Shown: one piece after another, positions 29,267-37,970 of the stretch | Position numbering within the stretch: the stretch's first letter is position 1 | Layout of the letters: the number at the start of each line of letters is the position of its first letter | Source of the DNA: an uncultured Clostridia bacterium | GTDB taxonomy: Bacteria > Bacillota > Clostridia > Christensenellales > UBA1242 | Assembly: GCA_934757825.1 (NCBI GenBank) | Contig: CAKVLP010000001.1 | Span: 642,846-706,845 of the forward strand | DNA: 64,000 nucleotides | Direction of reading: 5' to 3' | Notes under the pieces: generated by a model | What the model saw: the letters and a program-made list of their open reading frames with translations, nothing else | What the model was told of the DNA's origin: nothing | The model's database searches: none | Position numbers and translations under genes: made by a program

Positions 29267-30544
29267 ATGAAATACGAATTAGCAAAAAAACCAAAAAACA
29301 TTGTTGAACTTGAAGTAAGTTTGACAGCAGAAGAGTGGAAAACAGAAGTTGATGAGGCGTACAACCGCACAAAAAATAAATATAGCGTAGACGGATTTAG
29401 AAAGGGCAAAGTTCCTAGAAAAGTAATTGAGGATATGTATGGTCCTAATGTATTTTTCGAAGAAGCATTGACCGAAGCATTCAGCAAAGCATACGACACA
29501 GTTTTAAAAAAGGAAAAGGATCTTGATCCTATTGACGCTCCCGACCTAAGCGTTAAAAAACTTGACGACAAGGGTGTTGTTATCCTTGCTAAAATCCCTG
29601 TAATGCCAGAAGTTACACTTGGCAAATACACAGGTTTTGGAATAAGCGTTGCACCTAAAAAAGTTACTGATAAAGACGTTAAGGCAGAACTAGAACACGT
29701 TCAGATGCACCACGCTCGTTTGATTGAAAAAGACGGCGCTGTTGAAATGGGCGACACTGCTGATATCGACTTTGAGGGTTCGGTTGATGGCGTGCTATTC
29801 GAAGGTGGCAAGGCTAAAAACTACGAGTTGGAAATTGGAAGCAAACAGTTTATTGACACATTTGAGGAACAACTTGTTGGCCTAAAAGCAGGCGAGAAAA
29901 AGGACGTTATCGTTAAGTTCCCAGAAGATTATCCAGCACCAGACCTTAAAGGTAAAACTGCAAAATTTGATGTTACTGTAAACGCTGTTAAGAGAAAAGA
30001 ACTTCCTGCAATCGACGACGCATTTGCTAGCGACGTAAGCGAATTTGAGACTTTGGAAGAATACAAAAACCACATCAAAGAGCATATGGAACACCACGCT
30101 GTTGAAAACGCAAAAATTGAGACCGAAAACAAAATTATCGACGCTATCGTTAAGGAAGTTAAGGTTGATTTGCCAGACCAACTTGTAGAGCACGAACTTG
30201 ACCATATTATGCAAGATATGGAATATAGATTGATGTATCAAGGTTTAAAACTTGAAGATTATGCCAAATATCTAAACAAAACAGTTGACGAACTTAGAAC
30301 CGAGAGAAAACGCGATGCTGAAAAGAGCCTAAAAATCCGTTTGGCAATGCAACAAATCTTGAAAAACGAAAAGATTGATGTAACAAAAGAAGAAGTTGAT
30401 GCTAAGATTAAAGAAATGGCAAAAACTGCTCAAAAAACTATTAAGGAATACAAAGAGACTTTGACTGACGAGAGAATCAATTACATCAAAAACGACATTT
30501 TGATGGACAAATTGCTTACTTTCTTGGTTGAAAACAACAAATAA
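29267..30544 (+). CDS. tig: trigger factor
   Basis: 425 residues, a typical length. The ribosome-binding tail contains the signature [13 protein letters not shown]; the FKBP-like PPIase domain (~150-240) and the long helical C-terminal chaperone arms follow. It binds nascent chains at the ribosome exit. The ATG at 29267 follows AAGGAGAAACAA; the upstream in-frame ATG at 29147 lies in the preceding terminator and is rejected. It leads the conserved tig-clpP-clpX block. Confidence 0.97.
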   Translation: MKYELAKKPKNIVELEVSLTAEEWKTEVDEAYNRTKNKYSVDGFRKGKVPRKVIEDMYGPNVFFEEALTEAFSKAYDTVLKKEKDLDPIDAPDLSVKKLDDKGVVILAKIPVMPEVTLGKYTGFGISVAPKKVTDKDVKAELEHVQMHHARLIEKDGAVEMGDTADIDFEGSVDGVLFEGGKAKNYELEIGSKQFIDTFEEQLVGLKAGEKKDVIVKFPEDYPAPDLKGKTAKFDVTVNAVKRKELPAIDDAFASDVSEFETLEEYKNHIKEHMEHHAVENAKIETENKIIDAIVKEVKVDLPDQLVEHELDHIMQDMEYRLMYQGLKLEDYAKYLNKTVDELRTERKRDAEKSLKIRLAMQQILKNEKIDVTKEEVDAKIKEMAKTAQKTIKEYKETLTDERINYIKNDILMDKLLTFLVENNK

Positions 30545-30567
30545 TTGACAGATTAAGGAGAATACTT

Positions 30568-31149
30568 ATGTTAATTCCTATGGTCATCGACCAAACAACT
30601 AGGGGCGAGCGTAGTTATGATATTTATAGCCGTTTGCTAGAAGACAGAATTGTGTTTGTTTCGGGCGAAATCAACGACGATATGGCAAACACAGTTGTTG
30701 CCCAACTTATATTTTTGGAGGCTAAGGACCCCAACAAGGATATAAGCCTATACATCAATAGTCCGGGCGGAAGCGTTACTGCTGGAATGGCAATATACGA
30801 TACTATGAACTTTATTAAATGCGACGTGTCCACGATTTGCATCGGAATGGCTGCGTCAATGGCATCGTTTTTGCTATCAAGTGGCGCTAAGGGCAAAAGG
30901 CTTATTTTGCCTAATAGCGAAGTTATGATTCATCAGCCACTTGGCGGAGCACAAGGTCAGGCTACTGACATTGTAATCACTGCAAACCATATTACAAAAA
31001 TCAAAAACAATATGATAAAACTTTTGAGCGAAAATACTGGTCAACCTGTGGACAAGGTTGAAAAGGATATCGACCGAGATAATTATATGAGTGCGGAAGA
31101 AGCCGTTAAATACGGAATTGTAGATAAGGTTATTGAAAAACGCACCTAA
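30568..31149 (+). CDS. clpP: ATP-dependent Clp protease proteolytic subunit
   Basis: 193 residues. Catalytic Ser97 in GMAASMASF, His122 in MIHQP and an Asp in the C-terminal part form the triad; [11 protein letters not shown] lines the oxyanion region. It forms the tetradecameric protease used by ClpX (31193). TTAAGGAGAA precedes the ATG. A hairpin with five T separates it from clpX and could reduce clpX transcription. Confidence 0.98.
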   Translation: MLIPMVIDQTTRGERSYDIYSRLLEDRIVFVSGEINDDMANTVVAQLIFLEAKDPNKDISLYINSPGGSVTAGMAIYDTMNFIKCDVSTICIGMAASMASFLLSSGAKGKRLILPNSEVMIHQPLGGAQGQATDIVITANHITKIKNNMIKLLSENTGQPVDKVEKDIDRDNYMSAEEAVKYGIVDKVIEKRT

Positions 31150-31154
31150 AAAAG

Positions 31155-31175
31155 TGCTGGGCAACCAGCATTTTT
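31155..31175 (+). terminator. hairpin between clpP and clpX (partial terminator)
   Basis: 6-bp stem TGCTGG/CCAGCA with a GCAA tetraloop and five T, 18 bases before the clpX ATG. It lies inside an operon, so it may attenuate rather than fully terminate. Confidence 0.65.
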
Positions 31176-31192
31176 AAGTTAAGGAGACTTAT

Positions 31193-32449
31193 ATGAGTGA
31201 AAATTTAAATCAAACAAAATGCTCATTTTGTGGCACAATAGCGCACGACGGAATGGAAATGGTGGTTAGCCCCGACGGAAAATCGTATATTTGTTCCGAT
31301 TGTGTTAAGACTTGCTCGGAAATGTTTAATATGCAAAAAGGCGCCGAAGTAATCGATTTGCCATCGCCCGAGAAAATCAAGGAAATGCTAGACGAATACA
31401 TTGTGGGGCAGGACGACGCTAAAAAGGTTTTGGCAGTTGCGGTGTACAACCACTACAAGCGCATAAACCACAACCTAAATAAAACAAGCGTTAAGGAAGA
31501 CGGCATCGAACTTGATAAAAGCAACGTTTTGCTTATTGGCCCTACCGGAACCGGCAAAACAATGATTGCCCGCACACTTGCAAAGATACTAAAAGTCCCT
31601 TTTGCACAAGCAGACGCGACAACACTAACCGAAGCGGGTTATGTGGGCGAAGATGTTGAGAATATCCTTTTGAAACTTATCCAAAACGCAAACTACGACA
31701 TCGCAAGCGCTGAGCGTGGGATTATCTACATCGATGAGATTGATAAAATTACCAAAAAAAGCGAAAATGTAAGTATTACGCGTGACGTGAGCGGAGAGGG
31801 TGTTCAGCAAGCGTTGTTGAAGATTATAGAAGATACTACCGCGTCTGTTCCGCCTCAGGGTGGCAGAAAACACCCTCATCAAGAGTGTTTGCAGATAAAT
31901 ACCTCCAACATTTTGTTTATATGTGGCGGTGCTTTCGTTGGGCTAGACAAAATAATTGAAAGCCGTATCAACAACACTTCTCTTGGTTTCTCTGGCGAAG
32001 TGAAAAAAGAGAAAAATGCTAGCGCGTTTATAAAACAAATTCAGCCACACGACCTAATAAAATACGGTCTTATCCCAGAATTTGTGGGCAGACTTCCAAT
32101 TGTGGTTGGATTAAACGAACTTGACGAAAATGCGCTTGTAAAAATAATGAAAGAACCTAAAAATGCTCTTATTAAGCAATACAAAACGCTGTTTAAAATG
32201 GACAATGTTGATTTGGACTTCCAAAATAGCGCAATAAGATATATCGCAAAGAGGGCAATCACGCTTAACACTGGTGCGAGGGGATTAAGGACGATAATCG
32301 AAGAAAATATGCTTGACACTATGTACAAGGTTCCGTCCGATAGGTCGATTAAAAAAGTTATCATTAAAGCGGACGACGACAAACTGATTGTCGAAACTGT
32401 CAAAGCAGACGACACTCCTTGCCACGAGAGTGATGAGAAATGTTCATAA
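31193..32449 (+). CDS. clpX: ATP-dependent protease ATPase subunit ClpX
   Basis: 418 residues. The N-terminal zinc-binding domain has CSFCG and CSDCV pairs; Walker A is GPTGTGKT (116-123) and Walker [10 protein letters not shown]. Sensor II and pore loops are also typical. It unfolds tagged substrates for ClpP. TTAAGGAGAC precedes the ATG. Terminator at 32450. Confidence 0.98.
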   Translation: MSENLNQTKCSFCGTIAHDGMEMVVSPDGKSYICSDCVKTCSEMFNMQKGAEVIDLPSPEKIKEMLDEYIVGQDDAKKVLAVAVYNHYKRINHNLNKTSVKEDGIELDKSNVLLIGPTGTGKTMIARTLAKILKVPFAQADATTLTEAGYVGEDVENILLKLIQNANYDIASAERGIIYIDEIDKITKKSENVSITRDVSGEGVQQALLKIIEDTTASVPPQGGRKHPHQECLQINTSNILFICGGAFVGLDKIIESRINNTSLGFSGEVKKEKNASAFIKQIQPHDLIKYGLIPEFVGRLPIVVGLNELDENALVKIMKEPKNALIKQYKTLFKMDNVDLDFQNSAIRYIAKRAITLNTGARGLRTIIEENMLDTMYKVPSDRSIKKVIIKADDDKLIVETVKADDTPCHESDEKCS

Positions 32450-32473
32450 AGCACGGAAAATCCGTGCTTTTTT
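32450..32473 (+). terminator. terminator of the clp operon
   Basis: 8-bp stem AGCACGGA/TCCGTGCT with an AAA loop and T-run. Confidence 0.92.
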
Positions 32474-32544
32474 GCTACTTTGCATAGTAGTGTGAGCGAT
32501 AAATAATATTGCGCAGTTAATGACAAAACTAACCACAAATCATT

Positions 32545-32572
32545 TTGTAAAAACCCACTTTTGTGATATATT
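32545..32572 (+). promoter_or_regulatory. promoter of engB
   Basis: TTGTAA-N16-TATATT followed by a TTGGAGAA ribosome-binding site. Confidence 0.55.
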
Positions 32573-32590
32573 ATTTTTGGAGAAAATATA

Positions 32591-33202
32591 ATGAAAATAT
32601 CGTCGGCAAAATTTGTTACTAGCGTGGCAGATTCCAATTTAATAATGAACGATACTTTGCCACAAGTAGCATTCGTCGGCAGAAGCAATGTGGGCAAAAG
32701 TAGCCTTATAAATATGCTTGTTGGACAGAAAAAACTTGCAAAAACCAGCAGTATGGCGGGCAGAACACGGCTTATAAATTACTTTAAGGTAAATGAGGCG
32801 TTTTATTTTGTAGACCTTCCAGGATATGGCTTTGCCAAAGCAAGCGCGCGCGAAATAGAGGGCTGGCAAGGCTTAATAGAGCCATATTTGGTGGACAATG
32901 AGAGGCTAAAAGTGGTGTGTATGCTAGTAGATGTAAGGCACGAACCAACCGACCTAGATAAGCAAATGTTTAAGTTTTTAAATTACTACAATATTCCTAC
33001 GCTTATAATTGCGACCAAAAGCGACAAGTTGTCGAAAGCCCAACTAAGTCGGGCAAAGTTGGTGGTTGCAAACGGTCTAGGCGTGGGCACTTCAAACGTG
33101 GTTTGCACAAGTAGTGAAGATGGCTATAATAAAGAGGAAGTGTTGTCGCGAATTGAGAAAATGTTAGAGGAGGGGGAGAATGGACAACAAAAAGTTGATT
33201 AA
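32591..33202 (+). CDS. engB: ribosome-biogenesis GTPase EngB/YsxC
   Basis: 203 residues. G1 GRSNVGKS, G3 DLPGYG and G4 TKSDK place it in the EngB subfamily, which acts in late 50S assembly. In Bacillus the homologue also lies downstream of clpX/lon. Its 3' end overlaps the start of a four-helix membrane gene by 23 bases, so the two are translationally coupled. Confidence 0.95.
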   Translation: MKISSAKFVTSVADSNLIMNDTLPQVAFVGRSNVGKSSLINMLVGQKKLAKTSSMAGRTRLINYFKVNEAFYFVDLPGYGFAKASAREIEGWQGLIEPYLVDNERLKVVCMLVDVRHEPTDLDKQMFKFLNYYNIPTLIIATKSDKLSKAQLSRAKLVVANGLGVGTSNVVCTSSEDGYNKEEVLSRIEKMLEEGENGQQKVD

Positions 33203-33674
33203 CATACTAAGTATGTTTGCGGTTTTTTTGGTAATCCCAATGATGTTTAGCACCTTTTTCGACGGTTATTCAATCGTGAGCAAGGGCGTGCAAACCAACG
33301 CACCATATCAGGTGTCGATTTTTGAATATCTTAATCAGCGCAGTGTGGTACTTACCTTTTCCTTTTTGTTTGCGCTTGTACTAATTCTTGCTGTTCTTGC
33401 CAACATCGTGTACACCATAAAACTTACAATAAACAAGGAAAATGGCGGTGTTTTAAGGTTTTATTTTGCAATCTTTATTATGGTGAGCGCCATTCTAACC
33501 TTTGTGCTAACATTGGTGTTTTGCGTGTCGCACACCCAGTCGGACGGCAATTCCGCCCTTAACTACAACGTGGGTGGCTGTATGATTTTGATGCTTGTTT
33601 GCGGGCTTGTGATAGGCATTCTCAACCTTGTTTGCTATTTTCTTGCAAATAAAAAAAATAATGTCGAAAAATAA
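33180..33674 (+). CDS. four-helix membrane protein, paralogue A
   Basis: 164 residues with four transmembrane segments (~8-28, ~57-80, ~93-118 and ~133-157). The loop before the last helix reads NYNVGGCMIL. The same topology and a matching segment (YPSFGCYVIL) occur in the gene at 33731, so the two are probably diverged duplicates. Function unknown. GAGGGGGAGA precedes the ATG, inside the end of engB. Confidence 0.65.
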   Translation: MDNKKLINILSMFAVFLVIPMMFSTFFDGYSIVSKGVQTNAPYQVSIFEYLNQRSVVLTFSFLFALVLILAVLANIVYTIKLTINKENGGVLRFYFAIFIMVSAILTFVLTLVFCVSHTQSDGNSALNYNVGGCMILMLVCGLVIGILNLVCYFLANKKNNVEK

Positions 33675-33675
33675 T

Positions 33676-33705
33676 TTGACAATACTAGCGTTTAATTGAT
33701 ATCAT
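33676..33705 (+). promoter_or_regulatory. SigA-type promoter
   Basis: TTGACA, an 18-base spacer and TATCAT upstream of the second four-helix gene. Confidence 0.6.
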
Positions 33706-33730
33706 TTTAATGATTTTAGGAGATATGTGT

Positions 33731-34171
33731 ATGAAAACTAAACAACTTGTTCTAAAAATTGTGGCGTGCGTGCTTAGCGCGTTGTTTATATTGCCTTTGT
33801 TTTTGAACTTCTTAGGTTATAGGGTGGGCGATGTGCGAAACGCTTACAGTTATTCCGCATTCAATGGGGTTACTGACCCGCTTGTAGTTATCGCACGTGT
33901 TTTGTATATCATTAGTTTGGTTTTGGCTATAATTATGTTGGTTTCTATCGTGTTGCAGTTCTTCTTTAAACACGAACTTATCAATTGGTTTGTAATCGGC
34001 TCGGCAGTGCTTGTGATTATCTGTGCTTCTTTGAGTTTTATCTCGGCACTTCTTTACTGCGTTAGCATTTCCAATTCCAACATTATTTGGTATCCATCTT
34101 TTGGTTGTTATGTTATCTTGGCTTTGGGACTTGTTACACCAGTGCTTGCCTTGTTTAGCAACCGTAAATAA
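33731..34171 (+). CDS. four-helix membrane protein, paralogue B
   Basis: 146 residues with four transmembrane segments and the same layout as the neighbour at 33180, including a Gly-Cys pair before helix 4 (SFGCYVIL). No motif gives a function. TAGGAGAT precedes the ATG at 33731; the ATG at 33710 lies before that site and is rejected. It has its own promoter and a strong terminator. Confidence 0.65.
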   Translation: MKTKQLVLKIVACVLSALFILPLFLNFLGYRVGDVRNAYSYSAFNGVTDPLVVIARVLYIISLVLAIIMLVSIVLQFFFKHELINWFVIGSAVLVIICASLSFISALLYCVSISNSNIIWYPSFGCYVILALGLVTPVLALFSNRK

Positions 34172-34186
34172 TTAGGTCAATATAAA

Positions 34187-34213
34187 AAGCACCGCGTTTT
34201 GCGGTGCTTTTTT
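34187..34213. terminator. intrinsic terminator
   Basis: 9-bp stem AAGCACCGC/GCGGTGCTT with a GTTTT loop and T-run. It may also stop the convergent gene ending at 34249. Confidence 0.9.
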
Positions 34214-34248
34214 GTAGCCAAAATTTATGTTGATTACGCTTAAAAGCG

Positions 34249-34899
34249 CTAATTCACAACAGGGTTTTGCATTGGATAAAGCGGTAAATCGAAGAATCCA
34301 CTGCAAACGTCTTGGGTAAATTCTTGGCAAGGCGGAATTTTAACATAGCCATAACTAGGCACTAAAATGTCCGCATCAACAACAACTTTTGTGATAATTG
34401 CTATGCAACAGTCGATAGTGAAAGTATCAGGACCCACATATTCGCCGTCAATGCCCATACAGGTAGCAAACGCTTCAATTCTGAAAGGAACGATTGAAGG
34501 TTGTGGAACATATAACACAACGTCTTGATTAACAATAATTGTGCTACGAGCAGTGCCGGTAACGTTGTTTGCGTCGGTGTAGGTTATGATAACTGGTATA
34601 ACCACATCGCCCGTAACTCTTGCAAAACAAGGTCTGTCGTCAAAACGGTCAACGGTAAGGTTGTTGATAGTAACGTCCCCGCCCACGCATTGCGCACTAA
34701 CAAAAGCTAGTGGAAGGGTAGGATTTGCTGGGTTGTAACCGGTTGTTGTGATAGTAAGATCGGTTTCCTGAATCTGTCGCATGCAGGCGTCAAAGATTTT
34801 AGTGGTATGTATTGCTGTTTTTTCGCACAAGCCAGTTAAAGGATTGCCTGTAAGTGGACCAGGAAAACAATTTTGTCGTACTCCCGAATAAAATGACAT
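34249..34899 (-). CDS. cysteine-containing spore-coat-like protein
   Basis: 216 residues, no signal peptide, about ten cysteines, beta-rich. Segments such as YVPQPSIVPFRIEAFATC and VVVDADILVPSYGYVKIPP resemble the SPOCS-type or coat-associated proteins of sporulating Clostridia, though I cannot name an orthologue. The sporulation link is strengthened by a SigK-like promoter upstream. AAAGGAGGT precedes the ATG by ten bases. It is transcribed against its neighbours. Confidence 0.55.
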   Translation of the reverse strand: MSFYSGVRQNCFPGPLTGNPLTGLCEKTAIHTTKIFDACMRQIQETDLTITTTGYNPANPTLPLAFVSAQCVGGDVTINNLTVDRFDDRPCFARVTGDVVIPVIITYTDANNVTGTARSTIIVNQDVVLYVPQPSIVPFRIEAFATCMGIDGEYVGPDTFTIDCCIAIITKVVVDADILVPSYGYVKIPPCQEFTQDVCSGFFDLPLYPMQNPVVN

Positions 34900-34939
34900 A
34901 ATCCTCTTGACCTCCTTTATTTAATAAGCCTGTATACTT

Positions 34940-34968
34940 TATACTATGCACATCGCCTTGAAATTGTT
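34940..34968 (-). promoter_or_regulatory. SigK-like (late mother-cell) promoter of the coat-like gene
   Basis: On the - strand AACA (34968-34965), a 16-base spacer and CATAGTATA (34948-34940). This matches the SigK consensus mACm-N16-CATAnnnTA exactly and has no SigA -35. Confidence 0.55.
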
Positions 34969-35060
34969 TCACTAAAACTGCATTTGAGGACTAAGTGAAA
35001 TTGTTGTCGTGGGCTTAATATGGGGCTCACTCAGTAAGTAGTCAACATTAAACAAAATGT

Positions 35061-35090
35061 TTGTTTTTTGCCTCGCCCTTGTGGTATACT
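35061..35090 (+). promoter_or_regulatory. SigA-type promoter
   Basis: TTGTTT, an 18-base spacer and TATACT, then AAGGAGAA before the TTG start at 35114. Confidence 0.6.
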
Positions 35091-35113
35091 AGGGCATAAG
35101 GAGAAATTGACAG

Positions 35114-35809
35114 TTGAAAGTTTTTAGTATAAGCGACTTGCATCTTAGCATCAATAGCAACAAGCCTATGGATATTTTTGGGCCAGTTTGGGAAAATTAC
35201 TTGCAAGATATCGAGTCGAGTTGGAACTCGCTCGTAACCGACGACGACATTGTGCTAATCCCTGGCGACATCTCGTGGGCAATGTACTTAGAAGATGCGA
35301 TTGCGGACTTAAAATATATATCGCAGTTTAAGGGGAAAAAGGTTTTGTTGCGTGGCAATCACGATTACTGGTGGAAGAGCATATCCGACCTTAGAGCGCA
35401 CTTGCCCGAAGGAATGTACGCCATTCAAAACGACGCGATCAAGTTTGGAAACGTGATTATTTGCGGTTCTAGGGGCTGGGTAGTGCCCGAAATAAGCCAC
35501 AAAACCCCAGAAGACGAGAAAATATACAAGCGCGAAGTTATTCGCCTAGAACTAAGCCTAAAAGAAGCGGTTAATATGCGACAGGACGGCGATATAATCA
35601 TCTGCCTTACACATTATCCGCCATTCAATAGTCGCCACGAGGATAGCGACTTCACGCGCCTTATGGAAAAATACGGCGTAAATAAGGCGGTTTTTGGACA
35701 TTTGCATAGTTACGACAAACGCCAAAGCCTCACATATCACAAAAATGGCATCGACTACTTCCTTACAAGTTGCGACCTAGTGGGAAACAAACTTGTGGAA
35801 ATTTTGTAA
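35114..35809 (+). CDS. calcineurin-like metallophosphoesterase
   Basis: 231 residues starting at TTG (AAGGAGAAA nine bases upstream). The full metal-binding set is present: DLHL, LIPGDISW, RGNHDYWW, THYPP and GHLHSY. Cytoplasmic, no signal peptide. The substrate is unknown; relatives act on cyclic nucleotides or phosphoesters. It lies upstream of the SipW-type gene cluster but has its own promoter and no evident functional tie. Confidence 0.88.
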   Translation: MKVFSISDLHLSINSNKPMDIFGPVWENYLQDIESSWNSLVTDDDIVLIPGDISWAMYLEDAIADLKYISQFKGKKVLLRGNHDYWWKSISDLRAHLPEGMYAIQNDAIKFGNVIICGSRGWVVPEISHKTPEDEKIYKREVIRLELSLKEAVNMRQDGDIIICLTHYPPFNSRHEDSDFTRLMEKYGVNKAVFGHLHSYDKRQSLTYHKNGIDYFLTSCDLVGNKLVEIL

Positions 35810-35840
35810 CACCTAAATTTAAAAATCGGACGGATTTTAT

Positions 35841-35869
35841 TTTACTTTGTTTTGAATATTTAGTAATAT
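35841..35869 (+). promoter_or_regulatory. promoter of the first SipW-type gene
   Basis: TTTACT-N17-TAATAT, similar in form to the promoters at 36710 and 37784. Confidence 0.5.
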
Positions 35870-35902
35870 TATAAGTACAAGGAGTAGGGTCTAAAAGGTA
35901 AA

Positions 35903-36640
35903 ATGCAAGAAAATGGAAAACCAACTAAACAGAAAAAACGACTAAACCTAAAGTTAGTCTTGCTTTTTTCGTGCGCACTTTTGGTGTGTATGGTTATTAC
36001 GTTTAGCATAACCCTTGCGTACTTCGGCGGAAGTTCCGATTCGATGAGCGCATCGCTGTACCTAAAATCGCCCCTTTACATAGACGACGACGCTACAAAA
36101 ACAAACATTAGCCTCGACAAATATATGATCCCGGGCGTCAACATTTTGCCAACATGCGAACTTTCACTTAAATCGGGTACCGAACTTACTAACTATAACC
36201 CTGAGGCTGTAACCAACGCACTTGTGAGGTTAAAGGTGGACTTCGCGGGCGATATGGCTAGTTATCTTAGCGTGGGCGTCGCTTATGCTGATGTGTATAA
36301 GACGGCTACCGCGTCTGGTATGACCGACGCAAACAAGGTTGCGCGCCTTGTAAAACACTCCGACAATTACTGGTACGTTGTGGCGGACACTTCGGCTACT
36401 TCGGTGACCGCATCTTCGCTTATGTACGTGGTTCCGCTTAGCACCAACTCTGGCACAGCGTCGCTAATGTTCAAACTTCAATTTAACGTCGCTACCACAT
36501 TCGCAAACGACAAGGGTGGTAAAACTGCAACCGCAACCATAGAGTTTAAGGCTATCCAAGCCGATTTCTACGAGGGTAGTAGCACACCACTAGACAAAAC
36601 TATCGCAAACGCCAAAAAGATTTTCGATAGCGAAGTATAA
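35903..36640 (+). CDS. SipW-dependent-type secreted protein 1 (TasA/camelysin-like)
   Basis: 245 residues. A lysine-rich N-terminus and hydrophobic segment (~18-40) end in FSITLAYFGG, the SipW-cognate signal pattern of TasA/CalY-type proteins. The mature part (~205 residues) is beta-rich with an ALVRLKVDF core strand, a Trp-containing 'DNYWYVV' strand and IEFKAIQADFYEG near the end. Such proteins form biofilm or surface fibres in Bacillus; that role here is inferred. First of four paralogues; no SipW peptidase is in the window. Confidence 0.75.
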   Translation: MQENGKPTKQKKRLNLKLVLLFSCALLVCMVITFSITLAYFGGSSDSMSASLYLKSPLYIDDDATKTNISLDKYMIPGVNILPTCELSLKSGTELTNYNPEAVTNALVRLKVDFAGDMASYLSVGVAYADVYKTATASGMTDANKVARLVKHSDNYWYVVADTSATSVTASSLMYVVPLSTNSGTASLMFKLQFNVATTFANDKGGKTATATIEFKAIQADFYEGSSTPLDKTIANAKKIFDSEV

Positions 36641-36704
36641 GGCCTTTATATATAAATATATAAGGATAGTAAAATTTGTAGAAATTTTGAAAATTTTAGC
36701 CAAA

Positions 36705-36717
36705 TTTGTTTTACAAA
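36705..36717 (+). promoter_or_regulatory. inverted repeat over a -35 box (candidate operator)
   Basis: TTTGTTTTACAAA: TTTGT and ACAAA arms around a 3-base centre, overlapping the -35 TTTACA. The same 13 bases occur at 37779. Confidence 0.5.
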
Positions 36718-36738
36718 GTAAATAGATTTTGGTATTAT
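36710..36738 (+). promoter_or_regulatory. promoter of SipW-type gene 2
   Basis: TTTACA-N17-TATTAT. A 22-codon ORF (36743-36811) starts at about the predicted transcription start and ends three bases before the gene. Confidence 0.65.
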
Positions 36739-36814
36739 ACCTATGAATATAAGTACAATTACTGCTAAAACTAAATTAAGAAAAATGGGAAAAAATAGTT
36801 TTAAAGGGTGAAAA

Positions 36815-37567
36815 ATGGATAAAAAGAAACAAAAGAAAAGGAAAAAACGCATTATAAGCGTTGCAGTTATCGCAACAGCATTTTTGCTATGCATTATGGC
36901 TACCTTTGGTGTAACAATGGCATACTTTGGTGGTAAGTCGAGAGAGGATAGTGCTACTATGACACTTAAAACCGCTCTTTGGGTTAACTCAAAAGGTTTG
37001 ACAAGTTTCAGTGGAAAGTACGTTTCTCCTAGCCAAGCACTTACTCAGTCTTGTGAAGTTTCGGTTAAATCTTCCAATCAGTCAACAGGTACGGCCGTTA
37101 CAGGTAATCCCGCATCAGACGCTTTACTAAGAGCAACCATTACTTGGAATCTTGGCGGAATCGCTGCTACTGGTTCTAGTACGGTTACTTCATTTGATGT
37201 TACAGTTGGTTCAACTGCTGCCGCTGCTAAACTTATGAAATGGACTTCTGGCACAGATGCAGATAACAACTGGTATTTGGTAGATAAATCTACTACAACT
37301 ATGTCTGGCGATGCTACTATGTACACTATTAAGACATCTACTGCTGAACAAACATTAAAATATAACCTAACATTGACTGTCCCATCTAGTATTGACAACG
37401 ACGATGTTAAAGGTAGTGCAACATCTAAGGAAATTAAAGTTACTATTCAATATAGTGTAGTTCAAGCAGACTTCTACAATGGTGGTACTTCTGCTGTTGC
37501 AAAAACAGTTAAAAATGCAAAAGGAATCTTTGATGCAACAACCGGAGATGCTGCTTACGGAAATTAA
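36815..37567 (+). CDS. SipW-dependent-type secreted protein 2
   Basis: 250 residues. Twelve-residue Lys/Arg-rich N-terminus, hydrophobic segment ~15-37 and FGVTMAYFGG signal end. The mature domain is parallel to protein 1: strands ALLRATITWNL, 'DNNWYLVDKST', and VTIQYSVVQADFYNGG. Both proteins share the C-terminal 'Q-A-D-F-Y-x-G' block and an ending KTxxNAKxIFD. Proteins 1 and 2 are therefore close paralogues. AAAGGGTG precedes the ATG. Confidence 0.75.
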   Translation: MDKKKQKKRKKRIISVAVIATAFLLCIMATFGVTMAYFGGKSREDSATMTLKTALWVNSKGLTSFSGKYVSPSQALTQSCEVSVKSSNQSTGTAVTGNPASDALLRATITWNLGGIAATGSSTVTSFDVTVGSTAAAAKLMKWTSGTDADNNWYLVDKSTTTMSGDATMYTIKTSTAEQTLKYNLTLTVPSSIDNDDVKGSATSKEIKVTIQYSVVQADFYNGGTSAVAKTVKNAKGIFDATTGDAAYGN

Positions 37568-37579
37568 AATACAAATTAA

Positions 37580-37610
37580 AAATCACTTGGGTATTTCAAG
37601 TGATTTTTTT
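37580..37610 (+). terminator. intrinsic terminator
   Basis: 10-bp stem AAATCACTTG/CAAGTGATTT with a 7-base loop and T-run. Confidence 0.9.
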
Positions 37611-37778
37611 GTGTAATATTTTCGTGTAATATAATTCCCCAAAAAATTACATAATTCGTATAAGAGTGGGCAAAATAGTAGTGTAAACATAGGAAAAACG
37701 AGACCAACATTCGACCAAATTATATATATATTTCTATATATATAAAGTTTTCTACAAATTTTCTAAAAATGTGCTAAA

Positions 37779-37791
37779 TTTGTTTTACAAA
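37779..37791 (+). promoter_or_regulatory. second copy of the TTTGTTTTACAAA inverted repeat
   Basis: It overlaps the -35 of the promoter for SipW-type gene 3. The preceding bases (CTAAA / CCAAA) are also shared with the copy at 36705. Confidence 0.5.
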
Positions 37792-37812
37792 CCTCGTTTT
37801 TTTCTATATAAT
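37784..37812 (+). promoter_or_regulatory. promoter of SipW-type gene 3
   Basis: TTTACA-N17-TATAAT. It ends five bases outside the left arm of the 154-bp inverted repeat, so it would stay in place if the segment inverted. Confidence 0.75.
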
Positions 37813-37816
37813 ACAA

Positions 37817-37970
37817 GTATAAAAACCATATAAAAAATAAAAAAAGGAGAATAAAATGGAAAATAAAAAGAACAAAAAGAAATTGTTCGCTATCATCGGC
37901 GCCTCAGCACTTGCTTTCATCCTTACTATCGCTCTTAGCGTTAGCATCACCCTTGCTTACTTCGGTGGTA
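37817..37970 (+). repeat. left arm of a perfect 154-bp inverted repeat
   Basis: Identical to the reverse complement of 39351-39504. It covers 39 bases of leader including AAAGGAGA, the ATG and the first 38 codons (signal peptide to AYFGG) of gene 3. Confidence 0.95.

Noticed and set aside
37725..37760. Long AT palindrome (TATATA repeats) taken as a terminator or recombination site
   Set aside because: Pure TA alternation with no T-run or conserved core; kept only as AT-rich promoter context.
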